Below are positions 52,201 to 64,000 of a stretch of 64,000 bases of DNA, in pieces. Position 1 is the first letter of the stretch, and each line of letters starts with the position of its first letter. The stretch is from the NCBI RefSeq assembly GCF_000220395.1, contig NW_004085984.1:1-64000 (forward strand), given 5' to 3'. The notes under the pieces are model-generated. The model was not told the origin of the DNA. It did no database searches and saw nothing but the letters and a program-made list of their open reading frames with translations. Origin of the DNA: Ichthyophthirius multifiliis (taxonomy: Eukaryota; Ciliophora; Oligohymenophorea; Hymenostomatida). The position numbers were made by a program, and so were the translations under genes.

Positions 52201-52956
52201 ATTAACTTAGTAATTATTTGTATTGCAAACGCTTTCCTTTAAAGTTTTTTTTTTTTTTTTTTAATCCCTAAAAGACACTTTTTTTTTTTTCATATTTTAA
52301 GTAAAGCTAAATAATTACATAGATTTTTATTAAATTTACAATTCTTGTTAGACTATCTATATATCTTTTTATTTTTTAACCAAAGTAGATTTTTTTTAGC
52401 TATACAAATTATCCTAATATTTCCTATAATAAAATTAAATCTTTAAATAGTTATCTATAAGATGACTTTAATAATATTAAGATTAAATTTCATGAATATT
52501 TTTTTTCTTGTTTAAATTAAGATTGAATTTCAATTTTTTTTTTTTTTTTATGGTATTTTATTTTATGTAATATTAATTTTAATTGTTATTTAACTTTTAT
52601 GTAATTTTAATTTTTCCATTTTTATTTTTAAATTAGAAAAATTTATTTAAAAAAAAAAAAAAATTAGATTAAAAAATTATTTTTTTAAAAAAATTAAACA
52701 AACAAAAAAAAAGAGTATATCTTACATTAAATGAATAGAGTTTATTTTTTTATTATAACAGTATTAATTAAAAAAAAAAAAATATTTATTTACTATAATA
52801 AATTTATTTATAAATTATATATATTATATGAAATATTAATATATATTTTTTATTATTTAATGAACTTATTATGAAAATTTTAAGATTAGATTTATTTTTT
52901 TATTTATAAAACTGAATTATATTTTTACTTTTTATTTTATAAATTATTTATTTTAT

Positions 52957-53019
52957 TTGATATTTTTATATAACTTTTTATGATTTTTTTGATATTTTTA
53001 TATAACTTTTTATGATTTT
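52957..53019. repeat. Tandem duplication of a 32-base unit
   Basis: Two consecutive near-identical copies of TTGATATTTTTATATAACTT... ending TTATGATTTT, period 32 bases. It lies in intergenic DNA. Confidence 0.85.
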
Positions 53020-53303
53020 CTACATAAAATATATCATAAATATCCAAATATTTTTATAAATTAAATAAAATAATGCTTTTTCTAAAAAAATAAAGAAAAA
53101 ATAAAAAAAAAACACTATAAAACTAGTTAAAATTAAAATAAAAAAAAAGAAAAGAAAAAAAAAAAAAACTTTTTTTATTTTTTAATTAATAATTTTATTG
53201 TTAGGTAGACATAAATTTAAATATTTATAAATGAACTATATTTTTTTTTTTTAAATAAAAAAAATAAAAAAGCATAAAAGAAATATATTTTTTTATTGTA
53301 AAA

Positions 53304-53492
53304 ATGAACAAAATTGGTGATTTTATTAAAAATAATATTAAAACACTAAATAAATTAATTTTATTTATAAATTTATCTTTATAAACTAATAATATTTCAA
53401 TATTTTTTGTTATAAGTATTTTGTGTTTGTTTATAAAATAAAAAATTACTTAATTTATATAAATAATAGAAATTTACCTATATTCTCTTTGA
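53304..53492 (+). CDS. Small hypothetical membrane peptide
   Basis: ATG 53304 to TGA 53490-53492, 62 residues: MNKIGDFIKNNIKTLNKLIL then a hydrophobic segment (ISIFFVISILCLFI). Coding is plausible but short; the ORF lies just 3' of, and convergent with, the stomatin gene. Confidence 0.35.
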
Positions 53493-53579
53493 TTATAACA
53501 AAAAAAAAAAAACAAATAATCAATATTTATTTATATTGCTTTTCTTATAATAAAAATATTATTTAGTATTTATAATTTT

Positions 53580-54595
53580 TCAATTTTAACTTTCTTATTA
53601 TTTTAAAGGTAAAAAAACAACACTTTTTCCTTTTTAATCTGCAATCTATTAAATTAATTCGAAATATCTAATTTACATAGCTGCATTAGAGGACAACATA
53701 TCAGCAGCTTCTCTAAATAATTTGGCACTTTCTACATCAGCTTATGAAGATATTATTTTAGTTTCTGCCTTTCTTAAGCTTATTGGAACTAAAGACATTT
53801 AATTCATTAAATCTTTTGAAAGAAGCATGTCTTTAATGAATACCTATTCAACATAAATTCCCCTATTTTATATTAAATATTTAAAAAGAAAATAAATTAA
53901 TTAATTCAAAAAAATACAAACCAATTTGATGATTGTTATTCAATAAATGCTTCTATTTGATCATTAATAACATCTCTTTTTTCTAAAAGATCTTAAAAAC
54001 TATGTTCTCCACATATAGTTCTAAGGCAAGTATAAGTTAATTCTTTATTTAAATATTTATTTTTATTAAAAAAAAAAAAGAAACAAAACAAACCTTCTAT
54101 AGATGCTTTGATATCAGATAATTTATACATAGCTTTTTTTGGATCATAAATTCTATAAAATATAACAGAATCTATATTTACTGATATATTATCATTTGTC
54201 ATAACTGACTATCTTTTTAAATCTAAGACCTTTATTATGTAATTATAATTTATATTTATTTTCATATTTACGTATGTCCTACTATCTACTAATTTTATTT
54301 TTTCACAATAAGGATTTACTTTATGTAATCCAGCTGTTAAAGTTTTTTAATAACGACCGAACTTTTCTAATAAGCCAAAATATGATTGTTTGACTTTTAT
54401 AATAGGTTTTGGACAACAACAACATGGAAAAGGAAGCCACATTCCTAAACAACCAGCTATTGATCCAAAACATGATAACGTATTTTCATAACAAGAGAAT
54501 TTACCCGTATCTTAAAACTCTTCTTCATTTTAATTTTATTTTATATTTAAAAATAAGTTTTATTATTTATCTTCTTATTTACTTTCTTGCATCAT
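53580..54595 (-). CDS. Stomatin-like SPFH-domain protein
   Basis: Exons complement 54595-54094, 54042-53922 and 53862-53580; 906 bases, 301 residues, both introns (51 and 59 bases) GT-AG. After a Gln/Asn-rich start comes a hydrophobic hairpin and a CCCC cluster (GMWLPFPCCCCPKP), a likely palmitoylation site. The SPFH domain follows: SYFGLLEKFGRYQKTLTAGL, then LDLKRQSVMTNDNISVNIDS with VIFYRIYDPKKA, LRTICGEHSF, EKRDVINDQIEAFI, NWGIYVEQVFIKDMLL, and a C-terminal coiled coil with KAETKIISSQADVESAKLF. Stomatins oligomerise on the cytosolic face of membranes and organise channels. All blocks are in the canonical order. The second Met at 54592 is an equally good start. Confidence 0.88.
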
Positions 54596-54859
54596 TATCC
54601 TTTTTTGAAAAAAATAAAAAAATAAAGTTAACTATTATTATTATAAAAAGAAAAAATATATATTTGAATAAATAGAGTATTTTAAAATAAAAAAAATTTA
54701 AAAAAGTTTAATTTAAAGAAAATAAATAAAACATATTAGCTAATAAATATTTTTTTTTTTTTAAATTAATTTTTTTTTTTTTCCTTCTTATTTTTAATAA
54801 TATAGATAGAATAAAATATACTTTATATAATTAAATAAAAAAAAAAGCAAAAAATAAAT
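54596..54859. other. AT-rich divergent promoter spacer
   Basis: 264 bases between the stomatin start (-) and the polyQ gene (+), with T and A runs. Nothing specific. Confidence 0.6.
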
Positions 54860-55778
54860 ATGTAAATAAATTAAAATTATTAATTATCATCCTAATCAAA
54901 TAAAGTTGATATATAGAATTATGATAATATTAATAGCAATAAAAGTCATACTTATGAAGTCTTATAAAATGAATAACTATATAAAAGTTAAATTGAGAAA
55001 ACTCTAAATTAAACTTAAATATTAAGTAATATTTAATATTTTTTTAAAAAATTAAATATTTAAATAAAAGTGAAATAAATAAATACGAAAATATAAAATA
55101 ATTTTTGTTTGTAAGAATAATTAAATTAAGAATAAAAAAACTAAAATTATCTATAAATTAATGTGTTCAGAAAAGAGAATAATTAATAAAAAATAAATGA
55201 TGAAATTTCAAAAATAGAAAAAAATTTAGAGAGTCTATTATAAAAATTATATAATTTTTCATAATAAAATGATAATGATATAAAAAATAATCAAAAAATT
55301 TAAACGATTGATAATTTATTTGAATAAAATATGAAATCTTTAATTATGGATAAAGAAAAATTAAAAAATTTAATTATTTAATAAACTTAAATACATGAAA
55401 ATTAAATGTAAGAAAAATAGGAAAAAATAAAATAACTTTAAATTATATTAGAAAAAAAATAAGATGAATAAAACAAAATGGATATATTATAATAGAAAAT
55501 TTAGTAATAATAAGAATAACTTTAATAATTAGAAAATAAATTATTATAACAAGAATAATAAAATTAAGAAAAAGATGAATAAAAAAGTGAAAAAATAAAA
55601 AAATAAAAATAGAATAATTAAAATATTAATTAAATTGAAAATAAAAAAGATAAGAATTAATTAAAAGATAAAATACAGGAGTATAAAATAAAAATATAAT
55701 AATAAGAAAATAAAATAAAAGAATAAATATAATAAATATAGTTATATAAATAATAATAAGAATAATAATAAGAAAAAT

Positions 55779-55832
<54 letters not shown>

Positions 55833-56897
55833 CTTAATTATTAATTTTTTCATAATAATAATAATAACCCTAATTATAATTATTAGAATCAAATTAAATA
55901 CAAGAAGAATCAGATTTTATTAAATAATTATAATAGCAAATTTATCATTATTAATAATAAATATAAAAGTATGAAAATTAAAATTTAGAATAATATAATT
56001 AATAACAATTTAATTTTTAATCTGAATAAACTCTTTAATAGTAATAATATCTATAAGACAACTAAAATGAATTTTAATAAAAAGAAGAAATTTAAAATTA
56101 AAGAGATGATAATTATAATTAAAATAATAATTAGAATTCTTAATTACAAATATAAAATTAAGAATTGATGTTAAAAATAAAATAAGAAAGAAAGCTTTAT
56201 GGATTGTTATAAGAATAAAACTTATAATTACTTTAATAATTAAACTCTTATTAAAACAAAGGGAATAAAAGTAATGATTTTTATAAATAAGAAAATTATA
56301 ATTATAAATTAAAATATGAATAGCAAGAAAAAAAGACTAAATAATTGTAAGATATTATATTAGAATAAAAAGAATAGTTTTATAGAAATGTCAATTAATT
56401 AAAGTTTGAATATTAAGACTAAATAGTCTAATAAAGAAACAGAATTGAAGAATATGAAAAAAATTAATTAGACTATGAAAATCTTTTGAATTAATTCAAG
56501 TTATTACAAAAATAAATAAGTGACAAAGAGTGGGAAAAGTTGACTGAAAAATAAAATATAGAAAGTTAATTTATTAAAAATTTTTAGTAAGAAATTAATG
56601 AGAAGAACTAATAAATCTTATAATTAAAAGCTTAATTAAAATAAAATAAAAAAATAATAAAAAAAAATCAATAATAATAAAAAGAAAAGGATAATTAAAA
56701 AGAATAATCTTAAAATCTAGAAATTTAATCTACAAAAGAATATTAATCTACTTAAGAATTATAGTTATCTCTTACTTAATTATAAACCGAAGAATATTAG
56801 TAAGAAGAATAATAATAATTACAATAGAATAAAACTATTTTAAAAAAACAGAAGAAAAAAAGCTAAAAGTCAAGAATTTAAACTAAATTAATAATGA
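54860..56897 (+). CDS. PolyQ coiled-coil protein
   Basis: ATG 54860, essentially one exon of about 680 residues. Almost the whole protein is Gln/Glu/Lys/Asn coiled coil: KEKLKNLIIQQTQIHENQMQ, then long Q tracts, a perfect Gln17 at 55781-55831 encoded entirely by TAA, and more regular heptads near the end (RNRIEEYEKNQLDYENLLNQ, SDKEWEKLTEKQNIESQF). No globular domain is seen. At 56842-56848 an A7 run precedes a change of frame: with one extra A the protein ends EFKLNQQ at TGA 56895-56897; as written the original frame runs on to TGA near 57058. Likely cytoskeletal; function unknown. Confidence 0.65.
55781..55831 (+). repeat. (TAA)17 repeat encoding polyglutamine
   Basis: Seventeen perfect TAA units in the coding frame of the coiled-coil gene. 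Every unit is a Gln codon in the ciliate code and would be a stop in the standard code. Confidence 0.9.
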
Positions 56898-57147
56898 TTA
56901 ATTTTCTGAAGTTATATTATTATTATAATAATTATATAATATAAATAAATGAAAATAAAAAAATTATATATATATTTATATATATATATAAAACAATAAA
57001 AATTGAAAATATTTATTATTTAAAATAAAATACATAACAAAAATTCGATTTATTTGATTATTTTTGGTTTTTTTTATAATTTAATTATCCAATTTTATAC
57101 TAAATTAAATTTATATTGTTTAAACATACAGAAAATAATAAAAATAA

Positions 57148-60100
57148 ATGATATCATATATTAAATATATTTAAAGATAATATCCATAAGCCAAAAAAAT
57201 ATTATTTTAAAAGTCAAAAAAAAATTAAGATAATCATTAAACAACTGTTTTAATATAAGAAATTTAGTCTCCAAAACATATATAACCTTAATAAAAATAA
57301 AATTAAAATTCATTATTAGATTAATTGTCTAAAGATTAGATTTTGAATGAAATATTTGCAAACGAAGAATTTTTTAAAGAAATTATTTATAAAAAAGATA
57401 AAAATAGCCAAGAGAAAATAAAATCTAATACAATAAAAAAAAAAAAAGTAGCCAGTGATGAATAAATAGAAAATACTATATTATAAAAAAGCAAAATAGG
57501 CTAAAATTCAAAAACTAAAAAAAACAAAAATGATAATTAATAATAATTAGAAAATTTATAATTTAAAAAGAATGAAGAAAATTTAAAAAAAGAAACGTTT
57601 TCAAAAAAAAATGATTAAAATTAAATTTAACTAAATAAACAAAAAGATATTTATCAAAATACATAAACTTAAAAAAATGAAAATAACAATAATATAAATT
57701 ATTAAGATTAACAATTAAATTTTAATATTGATTTAAACCAAATACTATAAATCTAATAAAACGATAGACATGATTATAATTTTTACATATTAAGTAATTT
57801 TATAAATTAAATTTAGGATATTTCAAATGAATAACTACTTTAAAATGTTAAATATTTCATTGAAAAAGATATTATAATAAACTATACAAATGTATTTAAA
57901 ATTTATTATTAAGATTTAATTAATAAAACTCAAAAATTATTTTAATAAAACATAAAAGGTAAATATTATTAATTGTATATATTTTATGTATTATTATAAT
58001 TTTTTTAAAAAACTCAATTAATAAAAATAAAAACAAAAAATTAAGGAAAATAATCCTATTTTTATATTAATTGAGTTTCTAAATTAAATTATATAAAAAA
58101 AAATGAAGCAAATTATATATAAAATTAATTATTTATAAAAATATATAAATAAAGATTACTTGTTAAAAGATATAAATATAATTACTTAACTGTATTAAAT
58201 ACTAAACAAGCAACTAATATTAGAATTTGATTAAAAAAATTAAGAATTTTACGAAATTTTATCAGAATAAGTAAATATATTAATTTAAAGTGATAATAAT
58301 TAAATTTAATTTAATAATATTTTATAAATATTTAATAATTTAAATATTTTTGCTAATTTAATATCAGATAAAACAAAGAAAAATCTTATCTAAATTTCAG
58401 TAAATAAAAAAATATAATTTATTGGAAAAACATAAATAAATATAAAAAAGTATAAAATTTAAGATATTTATTAGTTAGACCAATAAAAAAATATTAATGA
58501 TTTAGATTTTTAAGATTGTTTAAATTTTTTAAGTATATTTTAATATTAAAACTCAATACCAGATAATACAAAAATCTAAATAGAATAAAAACTTATAGAA
58601 AAAGGTTTACAATATTAAAATAAGGATGAAATTATGAGAATTATAAGTATCTATATATAATTCAATACAAAAGCAAGCTAAGGATTTGCCTAATGCATAT
58701 AAAATAACAATAACTTTTTAAAATAATTAAATCTAAAGGAATTTTATTTAACTATTAAATTTTTTATTTAATCTGATCTTAGCTTTATAATATATGAGAA
58801 TTTCGGAAAATATGATTAAAGGTATTATTTCAAAAAAAAAAAAAAATCAATATTAATATTAATATTAATATATTAATATGTAAAGGTTTAATAAATTTTT
58901 AAATAACTTTAATTTAAATTTTACTTCTGAAATTGTTTATATTTGTTAAATTAATATATATTTGTTAGAAACTATTCAAAGATAATAAAAATTCACTGAT
59001 AAAGTTATTAATATAATAAATAATTAGTGGTTGAGTATTATTACCCCAGATGACGCTAATTAATTATTATATATATCTAATATTTATATGCCTCATATTA
59101 ATTAATTAGGATTTTTATTTAAAGAAATAATTAATTATTAAGTAATATATAATTTACAAAGATATTTTTATAAAAATAAATAAAGGAATATTTAATAATA
59201 AATAAATAAAATAAATAATTGTTTATAAGTTTTATTTAGAATATCTTTTTAAAAACATAACCCAATTACATTTTTATTGGAATTTCAAATGAACTGATAT
59301 TAGAATATAATAACTATTAAGAAATTACAATAGTAAAGGAGATTTTGTTATGTTTAATACAAAAATTACTTTCTTCTAAATTCTTAAGTTTATTTTATTT
59401 ATCTCTACAAATTTTAAATAAAGATTTTTTTAAATAAGAGATAGAATCTAAGAATCAATAATTGTATTTTATTTTTATTAATGTATTTATTATATTATTA
59501 TTATTATTTTTTTAAAAAATGTAGTATTATTTTAATATAAAACATAATTTAACAAATGTTTATAATTTTATAACAAACTAAAAACAAATAAATGTCTATA
59601 GATTAATAAACTTTAATTGCTAAGTTTATTGAAAAGTATATTTCTTTACTTCCAAATAAAAATTAAGGTATTTAAATAATGTATTAAATAACATAATAAA
59701 TGATAAATGATAATTATAATCTAATTGAATAATAAATTGAATTAATTTATTATTTATCAAATGTTTTTCGCTATTATAATAATGTTATTGCTTGTGAATT
59801 ACTTAAAAAATATTTCTCTAGTATTTATTTAGATTAATTTTTATTCGAAAAATATATAAATATTAAAAAAATAAAAATCTAAAATTAAATAAATATAATA
59901 GAAAATCCAAATATATGCTATAGTTATTTATAAAAAGTGGAATTTTTACCAAAAATTATAAATAATTTATAAATTAATATAAATTAATAAGATATAAGGG
60001 ATTAGCTAAATGAAATGATTTTAGTTTCTTCAAAAAAATGGAAATCTGAAAGATTAATTGATAATATTTTTATTTTAAATTAATTAAATCTTCTTAATTT

Positions 60101-61792
60101 TCATATCCTTGAAAATATTTCAGAAAACATATTTACGGCTTTTATTTATTTTATTTAAGATAGTGAAATACATATTAATCATGATATTTTCATAAATAGT
60201 TAATAAATTTTTGATTTTATTTCTATTTTCTGTATTCAATATTAAAAGTTAGGAAATATTTATTTATAACTTATTTTATTTATATAAAAAATAATATTAG
60301 ATAAATTTAATAATATCCTACATTTATAATTAAAAATACATAAAAATTTTCCTTTTTGACAATTTTAGCATATTATATATTCAATGATTTAGGAATAGAT
60401 AATATTTTGGTATTTATATTTATATTTATATTTTAAACAAAAAATACTATTAGAATATAACTTAGATAATTGGAGAAAACCCTGAGTTTTATTTCGAGCC
60501 TTTTATTTAGAAACTAAGAAAAAATTTAATTGAAGAAAAAAACTTAAATAATATATTTAAATTCCCAAGTAAAAATATATATTTAATAACTTTTATTCTA
60601 TTCTTATTAAATAAATAGTATTCATAATCAAAGATATTGTTAACTTTTAAAGTATTTTTAAATAAAAAGAAATTTAAGAACTAATCCGCGAAAATTAATA
60701 TTAATATTTAAAAGTAAAAAAACTTTAAAATATATTTAGATATTATATAAAATAAAGTTATTGAAATTGAATAAAATATATAATAGTGAAATAACCAACC
60801 AACTGATAGAAAAAATTGATATTTAAAATTAAGATATAGATTTTTTTAAGGATTTAATTGATTATTTAATATATGAATAATAATAATTAGAAACCGAACA
60901 ATTTTAAAAAATTTTCAAGTTTTATACAACACATTATTATTAATTACCAAAAAAAGTTCACGTAGATATGCTTTTTCTTTTATTCTTTAAAATAAAATGC
61001 AATAACTTTATAGATTAACATATAGATAATGAGAAAATAAAAGAATAAATATAAAAGCAATATTAATAATTATATATAAAAGTCGAGAATAAATAATAGA
61101 CAAAAATATTTTTCGAGTAGACATTTCACATAAATAAAACTAAAGAGAATTACAATGAAACGAAGTTCATGATAAATTATTTAGAAGCAAATATATAAAA
61201 AGGTTCTGATAAAAACATTTATTTTTAAACATATTTATTTATGAATAATTTGACTTTAATTTTATAAAATAAAAGCAATTGGAATGAAAATTAAGAAGAG
61301 TATAAAATAAATTAAATGCTGTTTTATATTTATAATCGAATCCAAAAAAAAGAAAAATATAAAGACTTGATTTTAATAAATGATTCAATATATAAGAAAA
61401 TTGAATTTTTGGAAAAAGAAAAATTCGAGAAAATAAAACACACTGAAAACTATGTAAATTTTTAAAGCGACTTTCTTAGAATATTAAATAATCTTCAGTT
61501 AGAAATAGAAACAAATAAAATAGTTTACGTTTCTTAAACAGAATTTTTATAAATAGATATATTCATAAAAGACAAAAATATAGGAATTTTATTTGTTGAT
61601 TAGTTTTTGAAAATAATAGACTAAAAAAAGGATATCATAGAATATAAAATTGATACTTTTACCGAATTAACAAAGGAATTCATAGAAGAAAGTTAAAAAA
61701 TTAAAATTATTCATATAATTTATCCTTTATGGAAATAATAATATAATACAAACAAAAAGAAACACTAAATTATATCTAAATTAATATAATGA
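57148..61792 (+). CDS. Large RAP-domain protein (probable mitochondrial RNA factor)
   Basis: ATG 57148 (MISYIKYIQRQYPQAKKILF, a basic start that could be a mitochondrial presequence) to TGA 61790-61792. After an Asn/Gln-rich N-terminal third come long helical repeats of the OPR/FASTK type (for example EQKLIEKGLQYQNKDEIMRI, NFLKQLNLKEFYLTIKFFIQ, NLLNFHILENISENIFTAFI). The C-terminus is a RAP domain: IVYVSQTEFLQIDIFIKDKN, GILFVDQFLKIID, IDTFTELTKEFIEESQKI, then IIHIIYPLWK, i.e. the beta strands and the final I-x-Y-P-x-W of the fold. Introns at about 57960-58020, 58823-58885, 59510 and 60270-60360 are likely, and not all joins were checked. RAP proteins mostly act on organellar RNA. I treat it as one gene, but two adjacent genes cannot be excluded. 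Confidence 0.58.
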
Positions 61793-61799
61793 AAAAGCT

Positions 61800-62420
61800 A
61801 ATTGTATGCTTTTATAATAAAAATAATATTGAAAGAAATATAATATCATAAATTATTTTTTTAAACATAGGTTAGATTCCATTTTTTTCTTTATATGGAT
61901 AAAAACTTTTTTTAAAAAAGTCACATATGGTTTATTTTTATTTTTTTAGAAATTTATTTTTACTTTTCTTCTTTTTTTGGAGATTTAGTTATTCAAATCA
62001 AACATATTTTATAATCTATTTCTTTTGTTTTTCTTCTATATTTTATACTTCTAATTTTAGTTTTAATGAATTTTATTATTTTAGGTTTATATTTTTATAT
62101 TTTTTATAAAATAGTTTTTATTTATCAAAAATTTAAGAATTTTATTCTTTTATTCTCTATATGCTTCAAATTGTTTAAAATCTATAATTTTTGTTTCGTA
62201 TATTGATAAATTTTGTTAGTTATTATTAATTTCATTATTTTATTTTAGGTCTAATTCTTTAAGTTTTCAAGTTTTCTTAAATATTTTTAAAAAATTCTAA
62301 TATGAAATCTAAAATACTTTATTACTTTAGTTTATAAATATTAAAAATTCATTTCATTTATTTACTATAGTTTAGGAATTCTAATGATTATAAATTGTGT
62401 AGCAGGTGATTTCAATATTA
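61800..62420 (-). CDS. Possible small Lys/Gln-rich gene
   Basis: Minus-strand coding frame of about 110 residues: NLSIYETKIIDFKQFEAYRE, then NMFDLNNQISKKRRKVKINF and KPYVTFLKKSFYPYKEK. Composition is typical of real ciliate exons and the T-rich plus strand explains the 61927-62109 shadow ORF. A TGA lies just upstream of the exon near 62265, so a 5' exon must be spliced in; the stop could not be fixed. It converges on the RAP gene. Confidence 0.4.
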
Positions 62421-62908
62421 TAATTAATTTAAACCATATATATATATTTAATTTTTGTTAAAAGATATTAAATTTAAATTATATTTTCCCAATATTCTTT
62501 TTATCAAACAAAAAAAATATAAAATTCCAAAAAAGCATTATTTTTTTTTTACTTATAGTAGATTATTTGAATATAATGGTAATTTTTAGATTATTTAAAT
62601 ACAATTTTAATTTTCTTGATATAATATTTAGTTTTTGAAAAGTTTTTTATATTAGTTGATAATGATTTTTTTTTATATATGATAATTTAATCAATTAAAT
62701 AAGCATTTCTAATTTTAAATGAAAAATTTATAATTATATATATCTAAAAATAATTTATTATATGTAATTGGGTATAATAATTAATTATTGTATTTTTTTA
62801 AAATTAACAGTAAAAATGAGTTATTATATAATTGTATAAAGTAAAAATTTAAATATATTTAATTTTTTTAATTTAAAAATAAATAAATGATTATTGTTAA
62901 TAAAATAA
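62421..62908. other. AT-rich intergenic region
   Basis: No supported frame or RNA gene. It precedes the last gene of the window. Confidence 0.55.
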
Positions 62909-64000
62909 ATGACATTATTGGATTATATTAAAGTAGATATTTATTAAAGTATTGATTATTAAAATATTCTTTAATAAGTAAATCCTAGTAAATTTAACAT
63001 ATACAAATTCTATTATATAGCAAACTTCTTCTAATTTAAATAGAAAATCTAATAAGTAAAAAAATAAATTTTAATTTAATAAAGTAAATTCGCTTTTTAA
63101 TGATAAAAACATTAATAAAATTCTCAAATAAAATACAAAAAATTAGCTTTAATCACCTTTATTTAGTATTTTTAATTCTAAAATATGTACAAAAACTTAA
63201 TAAAAGAAAATTCTTATTTTATTATATTCTGGCTTTTATTATATTTATAGATAAAAAAAAAACACAAACAAATCTATATTATTTATTATTATCTTTATAT
63301 TAATAAAAGTGAATTCATATTTTTTTAAGATTTTCATTATTAATTATAAAAAATGATTATAATTTTTATTAATAAAGTTTAAACATTTTAGTCATTATTT
63401 TTTTATTTATAATAATTAAAAAAAATATAACATATTTTTAAACTGTAAAAGTATTTTTTAAAATTTATAATGCAATTTTATAATTTTTGAATTTTTTAAT
63501 AAATATATACAGTAATAAAAAACAATTTAAAAAAATATTATTTAAATAAATAAGAACAAACAAGTTGATAATAAAATATATTTTAAAAATGGAAATAGTA
63601 TAAAGAATAAACAAATAGTTTAAATAAATATATTTCAACTCAATATTTAGATACATAAATGGATTTACAAGAACATATGAATTATCTTTGATTTTTATAT
63701 TAATTAATTAAATGTAGTAAATATCACTATCTTTTAATATATATTGTTATAACAACTTTAAAAAATCATAATAATCTTTTTGGTTATAAGGATAAATTAT
63801 TATGTCATGGACTTTATTTTAAATAGAAGTTTTTAAGGATAATCTTAAATATATAAATTTTTTCTTTTGTATTTTTTATTGGACAATATGTTTTTTAGTA
63901 ATATTTCGAAGTTACTTTTTAAAAATATAATAAAAGAATATGAGTTTTTCAATTTTTGAAAAATTTATAAGCTTTATATTAAAAGCATAATACATATTAT
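62909..64000 (+). CDS. Membrane protein gene, cut by the window edge
   Basis: ATG 62909 (MTLLDYIKVDIYQSIDYQNI). A GT-AG intron 63084-63146 (phase 1) joins to TLITFIQYFQFQNMYKNLI and a hydrophobic segment (SYFIIFWLLLYLQI). At least one more intron lies between about 63400 and 63590, after which the frame FTRTYELSLIFILINQM, then QQSFWLQGQIIMSWTLFQIE and FFFCIFYWTICFLVIFRSYF stays open to base 64000. Two or more TM segments are likely. No family is recognised; the 3' end lies outside the window. Confidence 0.45.

Noticed and set aside
55626-55892. Minus-strand Ile-rich ORF
   Set aside because: Antisense of the TAA/polyQ stretch; no biological content.

Overview
The window is very AT-rich eukaryotic DNA that only makes sense with a ciliate nuclear code: in every convincing gene TAA and TAG sit in frame as glutamine and TGA is the only stop. 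Genes are compact, introns are short (about 30-170 bp, many with AT dinucleotide runs) and intergenic DNA is almost pure A+T. This fits a macronuclear scaffold of an oligohymenophorean ciliate; the extreme AT content suggests something close to Ichthyophthirius, but the species is inference. No telomere, rRNA, tRNA or CRISPR array was recognised. All translations were done by hand, so exon joins are proposals.

Layout. 0-8.5 kb: Rab GTPase (+), an ER-targeted CS-domain protein (-), a large multi-exon membrane/Q-rich protein (+) and a doubtful small gene. 8.9-16.5 kb: an unknown protein (+), a GILT-type thiol reductase (+), a Q-rich coiled coil and a seven-exon nephrocystin-4 (NPHP4) homologue (+). 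16.8-25.8 kb: a MON2/BIG-like HEAT protein (-), an AAAP amino-acid transporter (+) and a double-FHA protein (-). 25.9-33.5 kb: a coiled-coil protein (+) converging on two polycystin-2-like (TRPP) channel genes in tandem (-). 33.9-43.3 kb: a long coiled-coil protein (+), an MCMBP homologue (-) and a leucine-rich-repeat protein (-). 44.7-48.9 kb: a TRPC4AP/TRUSS-like protein (+) and an EF-hand protein (+). 48.9-52.6 kb: gene-poor, with decayed fragments including an IS630/Tc1-mariner transposase remnant (-). 53.3-62 kb: a small ORF, a stomatin (-), a polyQ coiled-coil protein (+) and a large RAP-domain protein (+). 62.4-64 kb: AT-rich DNA and a gene running off the right edge.

Functional theme. 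NPHP4 and polycystin-2 are both ciliary proteins, and several Q-rich coiled-coil genes lie between and around them, but nothing proves co-regulation. The other genes are ordinary cellular functions: trafficking (Rab, MON2-like), replication (MCMBP), ubiquitin ligase adaptor (TRPC4AP), probable mitochondrial RNA metabolism (RAP) and membrane scaffold (stomatin). The points most worth checking are the tandem TRPP pair with its four-base ATGA junction, the transposase relic in what looks like macronuclear DNA, reading-frame breaks at homopolymers in three otherwise intact genes, and a likely GC-AG intron in NPHP4.
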